From the NCBI RefSeq assembly GCF_036271055.1, contig NZ_DATBBJ010000059.1, positions 186,001-250,000 on the forward strand: a stretch of 64,000 bases of DNA. The letters are read 5' to 3'. Of this stretch, positions 1-7,509 are shown piece by piece; position 1 is the first letter of the stretch, and the number at the start of each line of letters is the position of its first letter. Source of the stretch: Scandinavium sp036271055 (GTDB lineage Bacteria; Pseudomonadota; Gammaproteobacteria; Enterobacterales; Enterobacteriaceae). A program made the translations under genes and the position numbers. The notes under the pieces were generated by a model. It searched no databases. It saw nothing but the letters and a program-made list of their open reading frames with translations, and was not told the DNA's origin.

Positions 1-37
1 AATGGGCGCAACAGACGAATTGTCGCAGGAGTAAATA

Positions 38-1273
38 ATGGATTTTAACGCCGGACTGATGCCGCTTGATGTGGCGCTGACGCAGATGCTTGACCGCCTT
101 TCCCCGCTGAATGACACCGAAATGCTGCCGCTGGTGCGGGCTTTTGGTCGCATTACCGCCAAAGACGTGGTCTCCCCGCTCGACGTGCCGGGTTTTGATA
201 ATTCGGCTATGGACGGGTATGCGGTTCGCCTGGCGGATCTTGCTGACGGGAAAGCGCTGCCGCTGGCGGGTAAAGCCTTTGCCGGTCAACCCTTTGATGG
301 CGAATGGCCAGCAGGAACCTGCGTGCGCATTATGACCGGTGCACCCGTGCCGCAAGGCTGTGACGCGGTCGTGATGCAGGAAGAAACGGAACAAACCGAC
401 GACGGCGTGCGTTTTACCGCTAACGTCAAAGCAGGTCAAAACATTCGCCTGCGTGGTGAAGATATCACCGCAGGTCACGCCGTTTTCCCACGCGGCACGC
501 GCCTGACCGTTTCCGAATTGCCAGTGCTGGCGTCGCTCGGCATCGCTGACGTGGAAGTGGTGCGCAAAGTGCGTGTGGCGGTGTTCTCTACCGGAGACGA
601 GCTGAAATTACCCGGCGAGCCGTTGGCTGCAGGACAGATTTACGACACCAATCGCCTGGCAGTACATCTGATGCTGGAACAGCTCGGCTGCGACGTGATT
701 AATCTCGGCATTATTCCTGACGATCAGGACCAGCTGCGCGCGGCCTTTATCGAAGCCGATCGTCAGGCTGATGTGGTTATCAGTTCCGGCGGCGTGTCGG
801 TTGGCGAAGCGGATTACACCAAAACCATTCTTGATGAACTCGGCGAGATCGCGTTCTGGAAGCTGGCTATCAAACCAGGAAAACCTTTTGCCTTCGGCAA
901 GCTGAGCCATAGCTGGTTCTGCGGCCTGCCAGGCAATCCGGTTTCTGCCGCACTAACGTTCTATCAGCTAGTTCAACCGCTGCTGGCGAAACTGAGCGGT
1001 AACCCGGCTTCTGGTTTGCCACCGCGTCTGCGCGTGCAAACCTCCTCTCGCCTGAAAAAATCGCCGGGCCGTCTCGATTTCCAGCGCGGCGTACTGACCC
1101 GTAACGCGGAAGGTGATTTAACCGTCGCGACAACCGGACATCAGGGTTCGCACGTGTTCAGCTCTTTCAGCCAGGGTAACTGTTTTATCGTGCTGGAACG
1201 CGATCGCGGTCACGTGGAAGCTGGCGAATGGGTGGAAGTCGAGCCGTTTAACGCGCTGTTTGGAGGCCTGTAA
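38..1273 (+). CDS. moeA: Molybdopterin molybdenumtransferase MoeA
   Basis: MoeA inserts molybdate into adenylylated molybdopterin, the last step of molybdenum cofactor synthesis, in the cytosol. The 411-residue product has the family length and follows E. coli MoeA throughout. Visible marks are the N-terminal PLDVPGFDNSAMDGYA segment, the central MoCF/MogA-like domain with FSTGDEL and SSGGVSVGEADYT, and the C-terminal barrel ending in NALFGGL. The ATG is preceded by GGAG (28-32). Its last base is the first base of moeB, so the two genes are translationally coupled. The gene is complete, and the call is near certain. Confidence 0.97.
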   Translation: MDFNAGLMPLDVALTQMLDRLSPLNDTEMLPLVRAFGRITAKDVVSPLDVPGFDNSAMDGYAVRLADLADGKALPLAGKAFAGQPFDGEWPAGTCVRIMTGAPVPQGCDAVVMQEETEQTDDGVRFTANVKAGQNIRLRGEDITAGHAVFPRGTRLTVSELPVLASLGIADVEVVRKVRVAVFSTGDELKLPGEPLAAGQIYDTNRLAVHLMLEQLGCDVINLGIIPDDQDQLRAAFIEADRQADVVISSGGVSVGEADYTKTILDELGEIAFWKLAIKPGKPFAFGKLSHSWFCGLPGNPVSAALTFYQLVQPLLAKLSGNPASGLPPRLRVQTSSRLKKSPGRLDFQRGVLTRNAEGDLTVATTGHQGSHVFSSFSQGNCFIVLERDRGHVEAGEWVEVEPFNALFGGL

Positions 1274-2028
1274 TGAGCGTGGAACTGAGCGATGCGGAGA
1301 TGCTGCGCTACAACCGGCAAATCGTGTTGCGCGGTTTCGATTTTGACGGTCAGGAGCGGCTAAAAGATTCGCGTTTACTGGTCGTGGGCCTCGGCGGCCT
1401 CGGCTGCGCGGCAGCGCAATATCTGGCGGCGGCAGGCGTCGGGCAGATGACACTGCTCGATTTCGATACCGTGTCGCTGTCGAATTTACAGCGCCAGACG
1501 CTGCACAGCGATGCGACAATCGATGTGCCGAAAGTGGATTCTGCCCGTGATGCGCTGGCGCGTATCAACCCGAACGTGCAGTTCACCTGCATCAACGCTC
1601 AGTTGGATGAAAACGCACTGGCTGAACAGATAGCCGCGCACGATGTGGTGCTCGACTGTACCGACAACGTGGCGATCCGTAATCAGCTCAACGCCGGCTG
1701 TTTTCAGCACAAGACGCCGCTGGTGTCCGGGGCGGCAATCCGCATGGAAGGGCAAATCAGCGTGTTTACGTATCAGGACGGCGAGCCGTGCTATCGCTGC
1801 CTCAGCCGCCTGTTCGGCGAGAACGCCCTCACCTGCGTGGAAGCGGGTGTGATGGCACCTTTGGTTGGGGTGATCGGTTCGTTGCAGGCGATGGAAGCGA
1901 TTAAATTATTAACCGCCTACGGCACGCCTGCTGCCGGGAAAATTGTCATGTACGACGCCATGACCTGTCAGTTTCGCGAGATGAAATTGATGCGCTATGT
2001 GGGGTGTGAGGTGTGTGGTTCGAAGTAA
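1273..2028 (+). CDS. moeB: Molybdopterin-synthase adenylyltransferase MoeB
   Basis: MoeB adenylates the C-terminal glycine of MoaD so that MoaD can be reloaded with sulfur for molybdopterin synthase. The 251-residue protein is an E1-like ThiF/MoeB enzyme. It shows the nucleotide-binding GLGGLGCAAAQYLA near residue 40, the LLDFDTVSLSNLQRQ segment, and two zinc-binding Cys pairs: CYRC in the middle and CEVC at the C-terminus. It overlaps the end of moeA by one base. Its partner MoaD is encoded in this window at about 51.4 kb. A REP element follows the stop codon. Confidence 0.97.
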   Translation: MSVELSDAEMLRYNRQIVLRGFDFDGQERLKDSRLLVVGLGGLGCAAAQYLAAAGVGQMTLLDFDTVSLSNLQRQTLHSDATIDVPKVDSARDALARINPNVQFTCINAQLDENALAEQIAAHDVVLDCTDNVAIRNQLNAGCFQHKTPLVSGAAIRMEGQISVFTYQDGEPCYRCLSRLFGENALTCVEAGVMAPLVGVIGSLQAMEAIKLLTAYGTPAAGKIVMYDAMTCQFREMKLMRYVGCEVCGSK

Positions 2029-2035
2029 TGCTGTT

Positions 2036-2066
2036 GCCCGGTGGCGCTAACGCTGACCGGGCCTAC
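2036..2066. repeat. REP element
   Basis: A GCCCGGTGGCGC...CCGGGCCTAC imperfect palindrome lies between the convergent moeB and fsaA. This is the usual enterobacterial extragenic palindrome and probably stabilises both mRNA 3' ends. Confidence 0.8.
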
Positions 2067-2077
2067 AAACTAAATCG

Positions 2078-2740
2078 TTACAGCGTCGTGCGACCAAACG
2101 CGCCCAACCAGTCCTGCTCAAACTTATCAATCGCCGCATCGACCGCCGGAGAGGCGATAAACTGCTGCGCGACATCCAGCGGCAGCGTGATCGACTGACA
2201 GCCCACCAACAGGCAGTCCAGCGCCTGACGCGGGGTTTTGAAGCTCGCCGCCAGCACTTTAGACTCCGGTGCATGCAGTTCCAGTAATTGCTGCAACTCT
2301 TCCACGCTGCGGATCCCGCTGCCGCCTTGTGCGTCGATACGGTTCACATATGGCGCAACATATTCCGCCCCTGCCAGCGCCGCCAACATGCCCTGCGCCG
2401 CGCCGTACACTGCCGTACCGAGTGTTGGGATGCCTTCCGCTTTCAGCATTTTAATGGCCGCCAGCCCCTCTGCCGTCACCGGCACTTTCACCACGATATC
2501 AGCAATAATGTCGCGCAGTTTGCGGGCGTCATTCACCATCCCTTCTGCGGTGTTAGCCATCACCTGAGCAAACAGACGTCCCTGCCCGCCGAGTGCGTCC
2601 TGCAGTTCTGGCAACAGCTTTTCCAGCGGTTTCTTTCCTGCGGCGACAATACTTGGGTTAGTCGTGACACCCGCCAGCGGGAAAATGCGGGCCAGTTTCT
2701 TGACCGCCGCAACATCAGAAGTGTCGAGATAGAGTTCCAT
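2078..2740 (-). CDS. fsaA: Fructose-6-phosphate aldolase FsaA
   Basis: Class I aldolase of the transaldolase superfamily that cleaves fructose 6-phosphate to dihydroxyacetone and glyceraldehyde 3-phosphate. It has 220 residues, the length of FsaA/MipB and shorter than true transaldolases. It opens with MELYLDTSDVAAVKKL and carries GVTTNPSI. The Schiff-base lysine lies in VVKVPVTAEGL, near residue 85. The start ATG is preceded by AAGGA. The gene is divergent from ybiY, and the intergenic region between them carries the FNR-type site and the shared operator. The call is firm; the physiological substrate in vivo is not known from sequence. Confidence 0.95.
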   Translation of the reverse strand: MELYLDTSDVAAVKKLARIFPLAGVTTNPSIVAAGKKPLEKLLPELQDALGGQGRLFAQVMANTAEGMVNDARKLRDIIADIVVKVPVTAEGLAAIKMLKAEGIPTLGTAVYGAAQGMLAALAGAEYVAPYVNRIDAQGGSGIRSVEELQQLLELHAPESKVLAASFKTPRQALDCLLVGCQSITLPLDVAQQFIASPAVDAAIDKFEQDWLGAFGRTTL

Positions 2741-2805
2741 AACGGTTCCTTAAATGGTGAGATTCTGCATGCTTTAAGACTAACACGCCGCAACCGCTCG
2801 CTTTG

Positions 2806-2819
2806 TTGACGCACATCAA
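2806..2819 (+). promoter_or_regulatory. FNR-type site upstream of ybiYW
   Basis: TTGACGCACATCAA matches the FNR consensus TTGAT-N4-ATCAA at 9 of 10 positions. Its centre is 2812.5. A TTTAAT hexamer at 2842-2847 would place transcription start near 2854 and the site at -41.5, the class II activator position. Control by FNR fits an oxygen-sensitive glycyl-radical system. This is inferred from sequence only. Confidence 0.65.
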
Positions 2820-2824
2820 AATCA

Positions 2825-2838
2825 CTTTCATTCGAAAG
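2825..2838. promoter_or_regulatory. CTTTC-N4-GAAAG operator, copy 1
   Basis: CTTTCATTCGAAAG is an inverted repeat of CTTTC/GAAAG. It lies between the FNR-type site and the TTTAAT -10 candidate of ybiY, a typical repressor position. The exact reverse complement recurs upstream of ybiU, and a one-mismatch copy lies upstream of ybiV. Confidence 0.6.
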
Positions 2839-2874
2839 TTATTTAATCTTTATACGAAAGCAAAGAGGCGAATT

Positions 2875-3774
2875 ATGATTTTCAACATTCAGCGCTATTC
2901 CACCCACGATGGCCCCGGCATCCGCACCGTTGTCTTTATGAAAGGCTGCTCACTCGGTTGCCGCTGGTGCCAGAATCCGGAGAGCCGCGCGCGTTCACAG
3001 GACCTGCTTTTTGACGCCCGTTTGTGTCTCGTGGGCTGTGACCTTTGCCAAAAGGCAGCGCCAGGGGTGATTGAACGCACGCTGAATGGTCTGGTGATCC
3101 ACCGCGAAAAACTCGAACAACCGCATCTGGATGCGCTCAACGACTGCTGCCCAACTCAGGCACTCACCATCTGCGGCGAAGTGAAAAGTGTCGATGAGAT
3201 TATGGCAACGGTACTACGCGATAAACCGTTCTACGAACGCAGCGGCGGCGGCCTGACGCTTTCCGGCGGCGAACCGTTTATGAACCCTGAACTGGCACTT
3301 GAACTGTTAAAAACCACCCACGAGCAAGGCATTCATACCGCTGTGGAAACGTGTTTGCACGTACCGTGGCGCTATCTGGAACCCGCCCTGCCATACATCG
3401 ACCTGTTCCTTGCCGATTTAAAACACGTCGACCCGGATAAATTTTTACAGTGGACTGACGGCTCGGCAAAACGCGTGTTGGATAACTTAAAACGGCTGGC
3501 GGCGGCGGGCAAAAAGATGACCATTCGCGTGCCGTTGATCCAGGGATTCAACGCCGATGAAGCGTCTATTGAAGCCATTACCGACTTTGCGGCTAACGAA
3601 TTACACGTAAACGACATTCACTTTTTACCTTACCACACGCTCGGCATGAACAAATATAGCTTGCTCGGCGTGCCCTATTCTGCCCCTGACAAGCCGCTCG
3701 ACGCTCCGGAACTGCTGGATTTTGCCCAACAGATTGCCAGGTCAAAAGGGCTGACTGCGACCCTACGAGGATAA
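2875..3774 (+). CDS. ybiY: Glycyl-radical enzyme activating enzyme YbiY
   Basis: Radical SAM activase (PFL-activase family) that installs the glycyl radical on its partner enzyme, here YbiW. The radical SAM cluster motif is CSLGCRWC near residues 26-33. A ferredoxin-like insert follows, with LCLVGCDLC and DCCPTQALTICG, as in activases of choline- or glycerol-type enzymes. LTLSGGEPF is also present. I chose ATG 2875 because E. coli YbiY begins MIFNIQRYSTHDGPG; the open frame extends upstream without a better start. The gene ends five bases before ybiW, so the two form an operon. The promoter carries an FNR-type site and an overlapping operator. Confidence 0.95.
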   Translation: MIFNIQRYSTHDGPGIRTVVFMKGCSLGCRWCQNPESRARSQDLLFDARLCLVGCDLCQKAAPGVIERTLNGLVIHREKLEQPHLDALNDCCPTQALTICGEVKSVDEIMATVLRDKPFYERSGGGLTLSGGEPFMNPELALELLKTTHEQGIHTAVETCLHVPWRYLEPALPYIDLFLADLKHVDPDKFLQWTDGSAKRVLDNLKRLAAAGKKMTIRVPLIQGFNADEASIEAITDFAANELHVNDIHFLPYHTLGMNKYSLLGVPYSAPDKPLDAPELLDFAQQIARSKGLTATLRG

Positions 3775-3778
3775 TACG

Positions 3779-6211
3779 ATGACGACTTTGACTCTCGACA
3801 AACTGACCGCCCGCATTCAGGCGCACAAAAACGCACTGGTCCACATAGTGAAGCCGCCGGTCTGCACCGAGCGCGCTCAGCATTACACCACGATTTATCA
3901 GCGCCACCTGGATAAACCGATCCCGGTTCGCCGCGCACTGGCGTTGGCCCATCATCTGGCAGAACGCACCATCTGGATCAAACACGACGAGCTGATTATC
4001 GGCAACCAGGCAAGCGAAGTCCGCGCCGCGCCGATTTTCCCGGAATACACCGTCAGCTGGATTGAGAAAGAGATTGATGACCTTGCCGATCGTCCGGGCG
4101 CGGGCTTTGCGGTGAGCGAAGAGAACAAGCGCGTGCTGCATGAAATTTGCCCGTGGTGGAACGGTCAGACCGTGCAGGACCGCTGCTACGGCATGTTTAC
4201 CGACGAACAAAAAGCGCTGCTGGCGACCGGGATCATTAAAGCCGAAGGCAATATGACATCCGGTGATGCCCATCTGGCAGTGAACTTCCCGCTGCTGCTG
4301 GAAAAAGGCCTCGACGGCCTGCGTGAGAAAGTGGCCGAGCGTCGCACGCGCATTAACTTGACCGTTCTGGAAGATTTGCACGGCGAACAGTTCCTAAAAG
4401 GTATTGATATCGTTCTGGAAGCGGTGAGCCTGCACATTAAACGCTTTGCGGAACTGGCACGTAAAATGGCGTCAGAAGAGAACCGTGAAACACGTCGTGA
4501 CGAACTGCTGGCGATGGCAGAAAACTGTGACGTTATTGCGCATGAACCGCCGAAAACCTTCTGGCAGGCGCTGCAGTTGTGCTACTTCATTCAGTTGATC
4601 CTGCAAATTGAGTCCAACGGTCACTCGGTGTCGTTCGGTCGCATGGACCAGTATTTGTATCCGTTCTACCGCCGTGACGTTGAGCTGAATAATTCACTGC
4701 AACGTGAACAGGCGATTGAACTGCTGCACAGTTGCTGGCTGAAGCTGCTGGAAGTGAACAAAATTCGCTCCGGCTCGCATTCAAAAGCCTCTGCCGGCAG
4801 TCCGTTGTATCAGAACGTCACCATCGGCGGTCAAAGGCTGGTGAACGACGAAGCGATGGACGCGGTGAATCCGCTCTCTTACGCGATTCTGGAATCCTGC
4901 GGTCGCCTACGTTCCACTCAGCCCAACCTCAGCGTGCGTTATCACGCGGGGATGAGCAGCGATTTCCTCGACGCCTGCGTGCAGGTTATTCGCTGCGGTT
5001 TCGGCATGCCGGCGTTCAACAACGATGAGATCGTTATCCCTGAATTCATTAAACTCGGCATCGAAAAAGAAGACGCCTACGATTACGCCGCCATCGGCTG
5101 TATCGAAACGGCGGTGGGCGGCAAGTGGGGCTATCGCTGCACCGGCATGAGTTTCATCAACTTCGCCCGCGTGATGCTGGCCGCGATGGAAGGTGGGCGT
5201 GATGCCACCAGCGGCGAAGTGTTCCTGCCACAGGCAAAAGCGCTGTCGCGAGGCAACTTCGGCGGCTTCGATGAAATCATGGCGGCGTGGGATACGCAGA
5301 TTCGCTACTACACCCGTAAATCGATTGAAATCGAATACGTGGTCGACACCATGCTGGAAGAAAATGTGCCGGATATTCTGTGCTCGGCGCTGGTCGACGA
5401 CTGCATTGAACGGGCGAAGAGCATCAAAGAAGGTGGCGCGAAATACGATTGGGTGTCTGGCTTACAAGTAGGAATTGCGAACCTCGGCAACAGTCTGGCG
5501 GCAGTCAAAAAACTGGTGTTCGAACAGGGCGCAATTGGACAGCAACAACTCGCCGCCGCGCTTGCCGATGACTTCGACGGGTTGACGCACGAACAATTGC
5601 GCCAGCGTCTGATTAACGGCGCGCCGAAATACGGTAACGATGATGACAGCGTTGATGCCCTGCTGGTGCGCGCGTATCAGACCTATATCGACGAATTGAA
5701 GCAGTATCACAACCCGCGTCACGGACGTGGTCCTATCGGTGGTGATTATTACGCGGGTACGTCATCTATTTCCGCCAACGTACCGTTCGGTGCCGCGACG
5801 ATGGCAACGCCTGACGGACGCAAAGCGCATACTCCGCTGGCAGAAGGCGCAAGCCCGGCGTCCGGCACCGATCATCTCGGCCCAACGGCGGTGATTGGCT
5901 CAGTCGGCAAACTGCCGACGGCGGCAATCCTCGGCGGCGTGCTGCTGAACCAGAAGCTCAACCCGGCGACGCTCGATAACGACAGCGACCGCCAGAAGCT
6001 GATGGTACTGCTGCGTACCTTCTTCGAAGTGCATAAGGGCTGGCACATTCAGTACAACATTGTGTCGCGCGAAACGCTGCTGGAAGCGAAGAAACATCCG
6101 GATCAGTATCGTGATTTGGTGGTGCGCGTGGCGGGTTATTCGGCGTTCTTCACCGCCCTGTCGCCGGATGCGCAGGACGATATTATTGCTCGTACGGAAC
6201 ATACACTTTAA
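3779..6211 (+). CDS. ybiW: Pyruvate formate-lyase-like glycyl-radical enzyme YbiW
   Basis: Glycyl-radical enzyme of 810 residues, the usual length for the non-PFL branch. The thiyl-radical cysteine is C441 in GCIETAVGG, and the glycyl-radical residue is G786 in RVAGYSAFF, 24 residues from the C-terminus. Both essential residues are therefore present. A glutamate and a threonine follow the active cysteine (CIET) rather than the CxEP of diol or glycerol dehydratases, so the substrate remains undefined. It is translated with ybiY, whose end supplies the GAGGA ribosome site. Convergent REP elements follow. The protein is cytosolic and active only without oxygen. Confidence 0.95.
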   Translation: MTTLTLDKLTARIQAHKNALVHIVKPPVCTERAQHYTTIYQRHLDKPIPVRRALALAHHLAERTIWIKHDELIIGNQASEVRAAPIFPEYTVSWIEKEIDDLADRPGAGFAVSEENKRVLHEICPWWNGQTVQDRCYGMFTDEQKALLATGIIKAEGNMTSGDAHLAVNFPLLLEKGLDGLREKVAERRTRINLTVLEDLHGEQFLKGIDIVLEAVSLHIKRFAELARKMASEENRETRRDELLAMAENCDVIAHEPPKTFWQALQLCYFIQLILQIESNGHSVSFGRMDQYLYPFYRRDVELNNSLQREQAIELLHSCWLKLLEVNKIRSGSHSKASAGSPLYQNVTIGGQRLVNDEAMDAVNPLSYAILESCGRLRSTQPNLSVRYHAGMSSDFLDACVQVIRCGFGMPAFNNDEIVIPEFIKLGIEKEDAYDYAAIGCIETAVGGKWGYRCTGMSFINFARVMLAAMEGGRDATSGEVFLPQAKALSRGNFGGFDEIMAAWDTQIRYYTRKSIEIEYVVDTMLEENVPDILCSALVDDCIERAKSIKEGGAKYDWVSGLQVGIANLGNSLAAVKKLVFEQGAIGQQQLAAALADDFDGLTHEQLRQRLINGAPKYGNDDDSVDALLVRAYQTYIDELKQYHNPRHGRGPIGGDYYAGTSSISANVPFGAATMATPDGRKAHTPLAEGASPASGTDHLGPTAVIGSVGKLPTAAILGGVLLNQKLNPATLDNDSDRQKLMVLLRTFFEVHKGWHIQYNIVSRETLLEAKKHPDQYRDLVVRVAGYSAFFTALSPDAQDDIIARTEHTL

Positions 6212-6221
6212 CGTTCTGATT

Positions 6222-6307
6222 GCCCGGTGGCGCTCCGCTTACCGGGCCTACGCCCAGACTGAAAACACCTGATACTGTAGGCCCAGCAAGCACCGCGCCG
6301 TCGGGCA
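6222..6307. repeat. Pair of inverted REP elements
   Basis: One REP (6222-6251, GCCCGGTGGCGC...CCGGGCCTAC) is followed by an inverted, diverged copy (6277-6307, GTAGGCCC...GTCGGGCA), a BIME-type arrangement. It occupies the first part of the 318-base gap between ybiW and ybiV. The rest of the gap holds the second shared operator and the ybiV promoter region. Confidence 0.75.
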
Positions 6308-6447
6308 AGTACTCATCCTGTTTGCCCTATGGATTTCGTGTTGTGCCCAGGCGGCAAGTTTGTAAGTCCCCAGGAGCTTATATAAATAAGTGACTGGGGC
6401 GCGCAAACTCTGCCAACAACCCCACAGCGCGAAAGACGACGGGTAAA

Positions 6448-6461
6448 CTTTCGAATGAAAT
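6448..6461. promoter_or_regulatory. CTTTC-N4-GAAAG operator, copy 2 (ybiV)
   Basis: CTTTCGAATGAAAT differs by one end base from the exact copy before ybiU. It lies just upstream of a possible promoter (TTGGGA 6466-6471, TAGAAT 6490-6495). It suggests common control of ybiYW, ybiV and ybiU by one unidentified regulator. Confidence 0.5.
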
Positions 6462-6529
6462 AAATTTGGGATTCTCGTCACATTGTAATTAGAATGTTGC
6501 TGGTCGCAGTCACAGCCAGGAGCCTTCGT

Positions 6530-7345
6530 ATGACCGTTAAAGTTATCGTCACCGATATGGACGGAACTTTTCTTAATGATGCCAAGCAGTACAATCGTGA
6601 ACGCTTTTTGGCGCAGTTCCAGCAGCTTAAGCAGCGCGGCATTGAGTTCGTCGTTGCCAGCGGCAATCAGTACTATCAGCTCATTTCCTTCTTCCCGGAA
6701 ATCCGCGACCAGATTTCCTTCGTTGCCGAAAACGGCGCGCTGGTCTATCAGCATGGCCAGGAGTTGTTCCACGGTGAGTTGACCCGTCACGAATCCCAGG
6801 TCGTGATTGGCGAACTGCTGAAAGATCCGCAACTGAATTTCGTGGCCTGTGGCCTGGAAAGCGCGTACGTCAGCGACAAAGCACCGGAAGCCTTCGTCAA
6901 GCTGATGTCAAAACACTACCATCGTCTGAAACCCATTTCTGACTTCCAGCAGATCGACGATAAGATTTTCAAGTTCTCACTTAATCTGCCGGACAGCGAA
7001 ATTCCCCAACTGATTGATGTTCTTCACTTGTCGCTCGATGGCATTATGAAGCCCGTCACCAGCGGTTTCGGCTTTGTCGATTTGATTATTCCGGGCCTGC
7101 ATAAAGCCAACGGCATCAGTCGTCTGCTGAAAAACTGGCAGCTTTCGCCACAGGAATGTGTCGGCATTGGCGACAGCGGGAACGACGCTGAAATGTTGAA
7201 GCTGGTGAAATATTCGTTTGCCATGACCAACGCCGCCGACAGTATCAAAGCGATTGCGCGCTATCAGACCGACGACAATAATCACGAAGGCGCGCTGAAT
7301 GTCATTCAGGCCGTGCTGGATAACGCTTCCCCGTTCGACGTCTGA
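6530..7345 (+). CDS. ybiV: HAD-superfamily sugar phosphatase YbiV
   Basis: Cof-type haloacid dehalogenase phosphatase acting on sugar phosphates in E. coli. It has 271 residues from ATG 6530, chosen because E. coli YbiV begins similarly (MxVKVIVTDMDGT) and AGGAG precedes it. Motif I is DMDGTF, motif II is VVASGNQYYQ, and motif IV is IGDSGNDAEML. The DLIIPGLHKANGI segment carries the motif III lysine. A putative operator shared with ybiY and ybiU lies 70-80 bases upstream. A hairpin follows the stop. Confidence 0.95.
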   Translation: MTVKVIVTDMDGTFLNDAKQYNRERFLAQFQQLKQRGIEFVVASGNQYYQLISFFPEIRDQISFVAENGALVYQHGQELFHGELTRHESQVVIGELLKDPQLNFVACGLESAYVSDKAPEAFVKLMSKHYHRLKPISDFQQIDDKIFKFSLNLPDSEIPQLIDVLHLSLDGIMKPVTSGFGFVDLIIPGLHKANGISRLLKNWQLSPQECVGIGDSGNDAEMLKLVKYSFAMTNAADSIKAIARYQTDDNNHEGALNVIQAVLDNASPFDV

Positions 7346-7353
7346 CCCGAAGT

Positions 7354-7386
7354 CGGAGCGGCCTGCTCCGGTCTTTCTCTCTCTTT
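7354..7386 (+). terminator. Possible terminator after ybiV
   Basis: A CGGAGC-GGCCT-GCTCCG stem-loop is followed by a pyrimidine-rich tail (GTCTTTCTCTCTCTTTT). The T run is interrupted, so strength is uncertain. Confidence 0.5.
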
Positions 7387-7448
7387 TCTGTGCCTTCTTT
7401 CCTGGATTGTGGATCTCATCAAGTTTTTTAACTTGCATTAACCTCTTT

Positions 7449-7476
7449 TTAACTTAAAGTATCACTTGTAAGTTAA
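7449..7476. promoter_or_regulatory. Inverted repeat in the ybiU promoter region
   Basis: TTAACTTA (7449-7456) and TAAGTTAA (7469-7476) are perfect 8-base arms. The 12-base spacer itself contains AAGT-ATC-ACTT, so symmetry is almost continuous over 28 bases. It sits just upstream of the third shared operator, and TTAACTT also occurs a little further upstream. It is probably a protein-binding site. Confidence 0.45.
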
Positions 7477-7480
7477 ATTA

Positions 7481-7494
7481 CTTTCGAATGAAAG
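7481..7494. promoter_or_regulatory. CTTTC-N4-GAAAG operator, copy 3 (ybiU)
   Basis: CTTTCGAATGAAAG is the exact reverse complement of the site before ybiY. It ends 15 bases before the ybiU ATG, so bound protein would block the start region. Confidence 0.6.
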
Positions 7495-7509
7495 ATTAAG
7501 AGGTCCACC

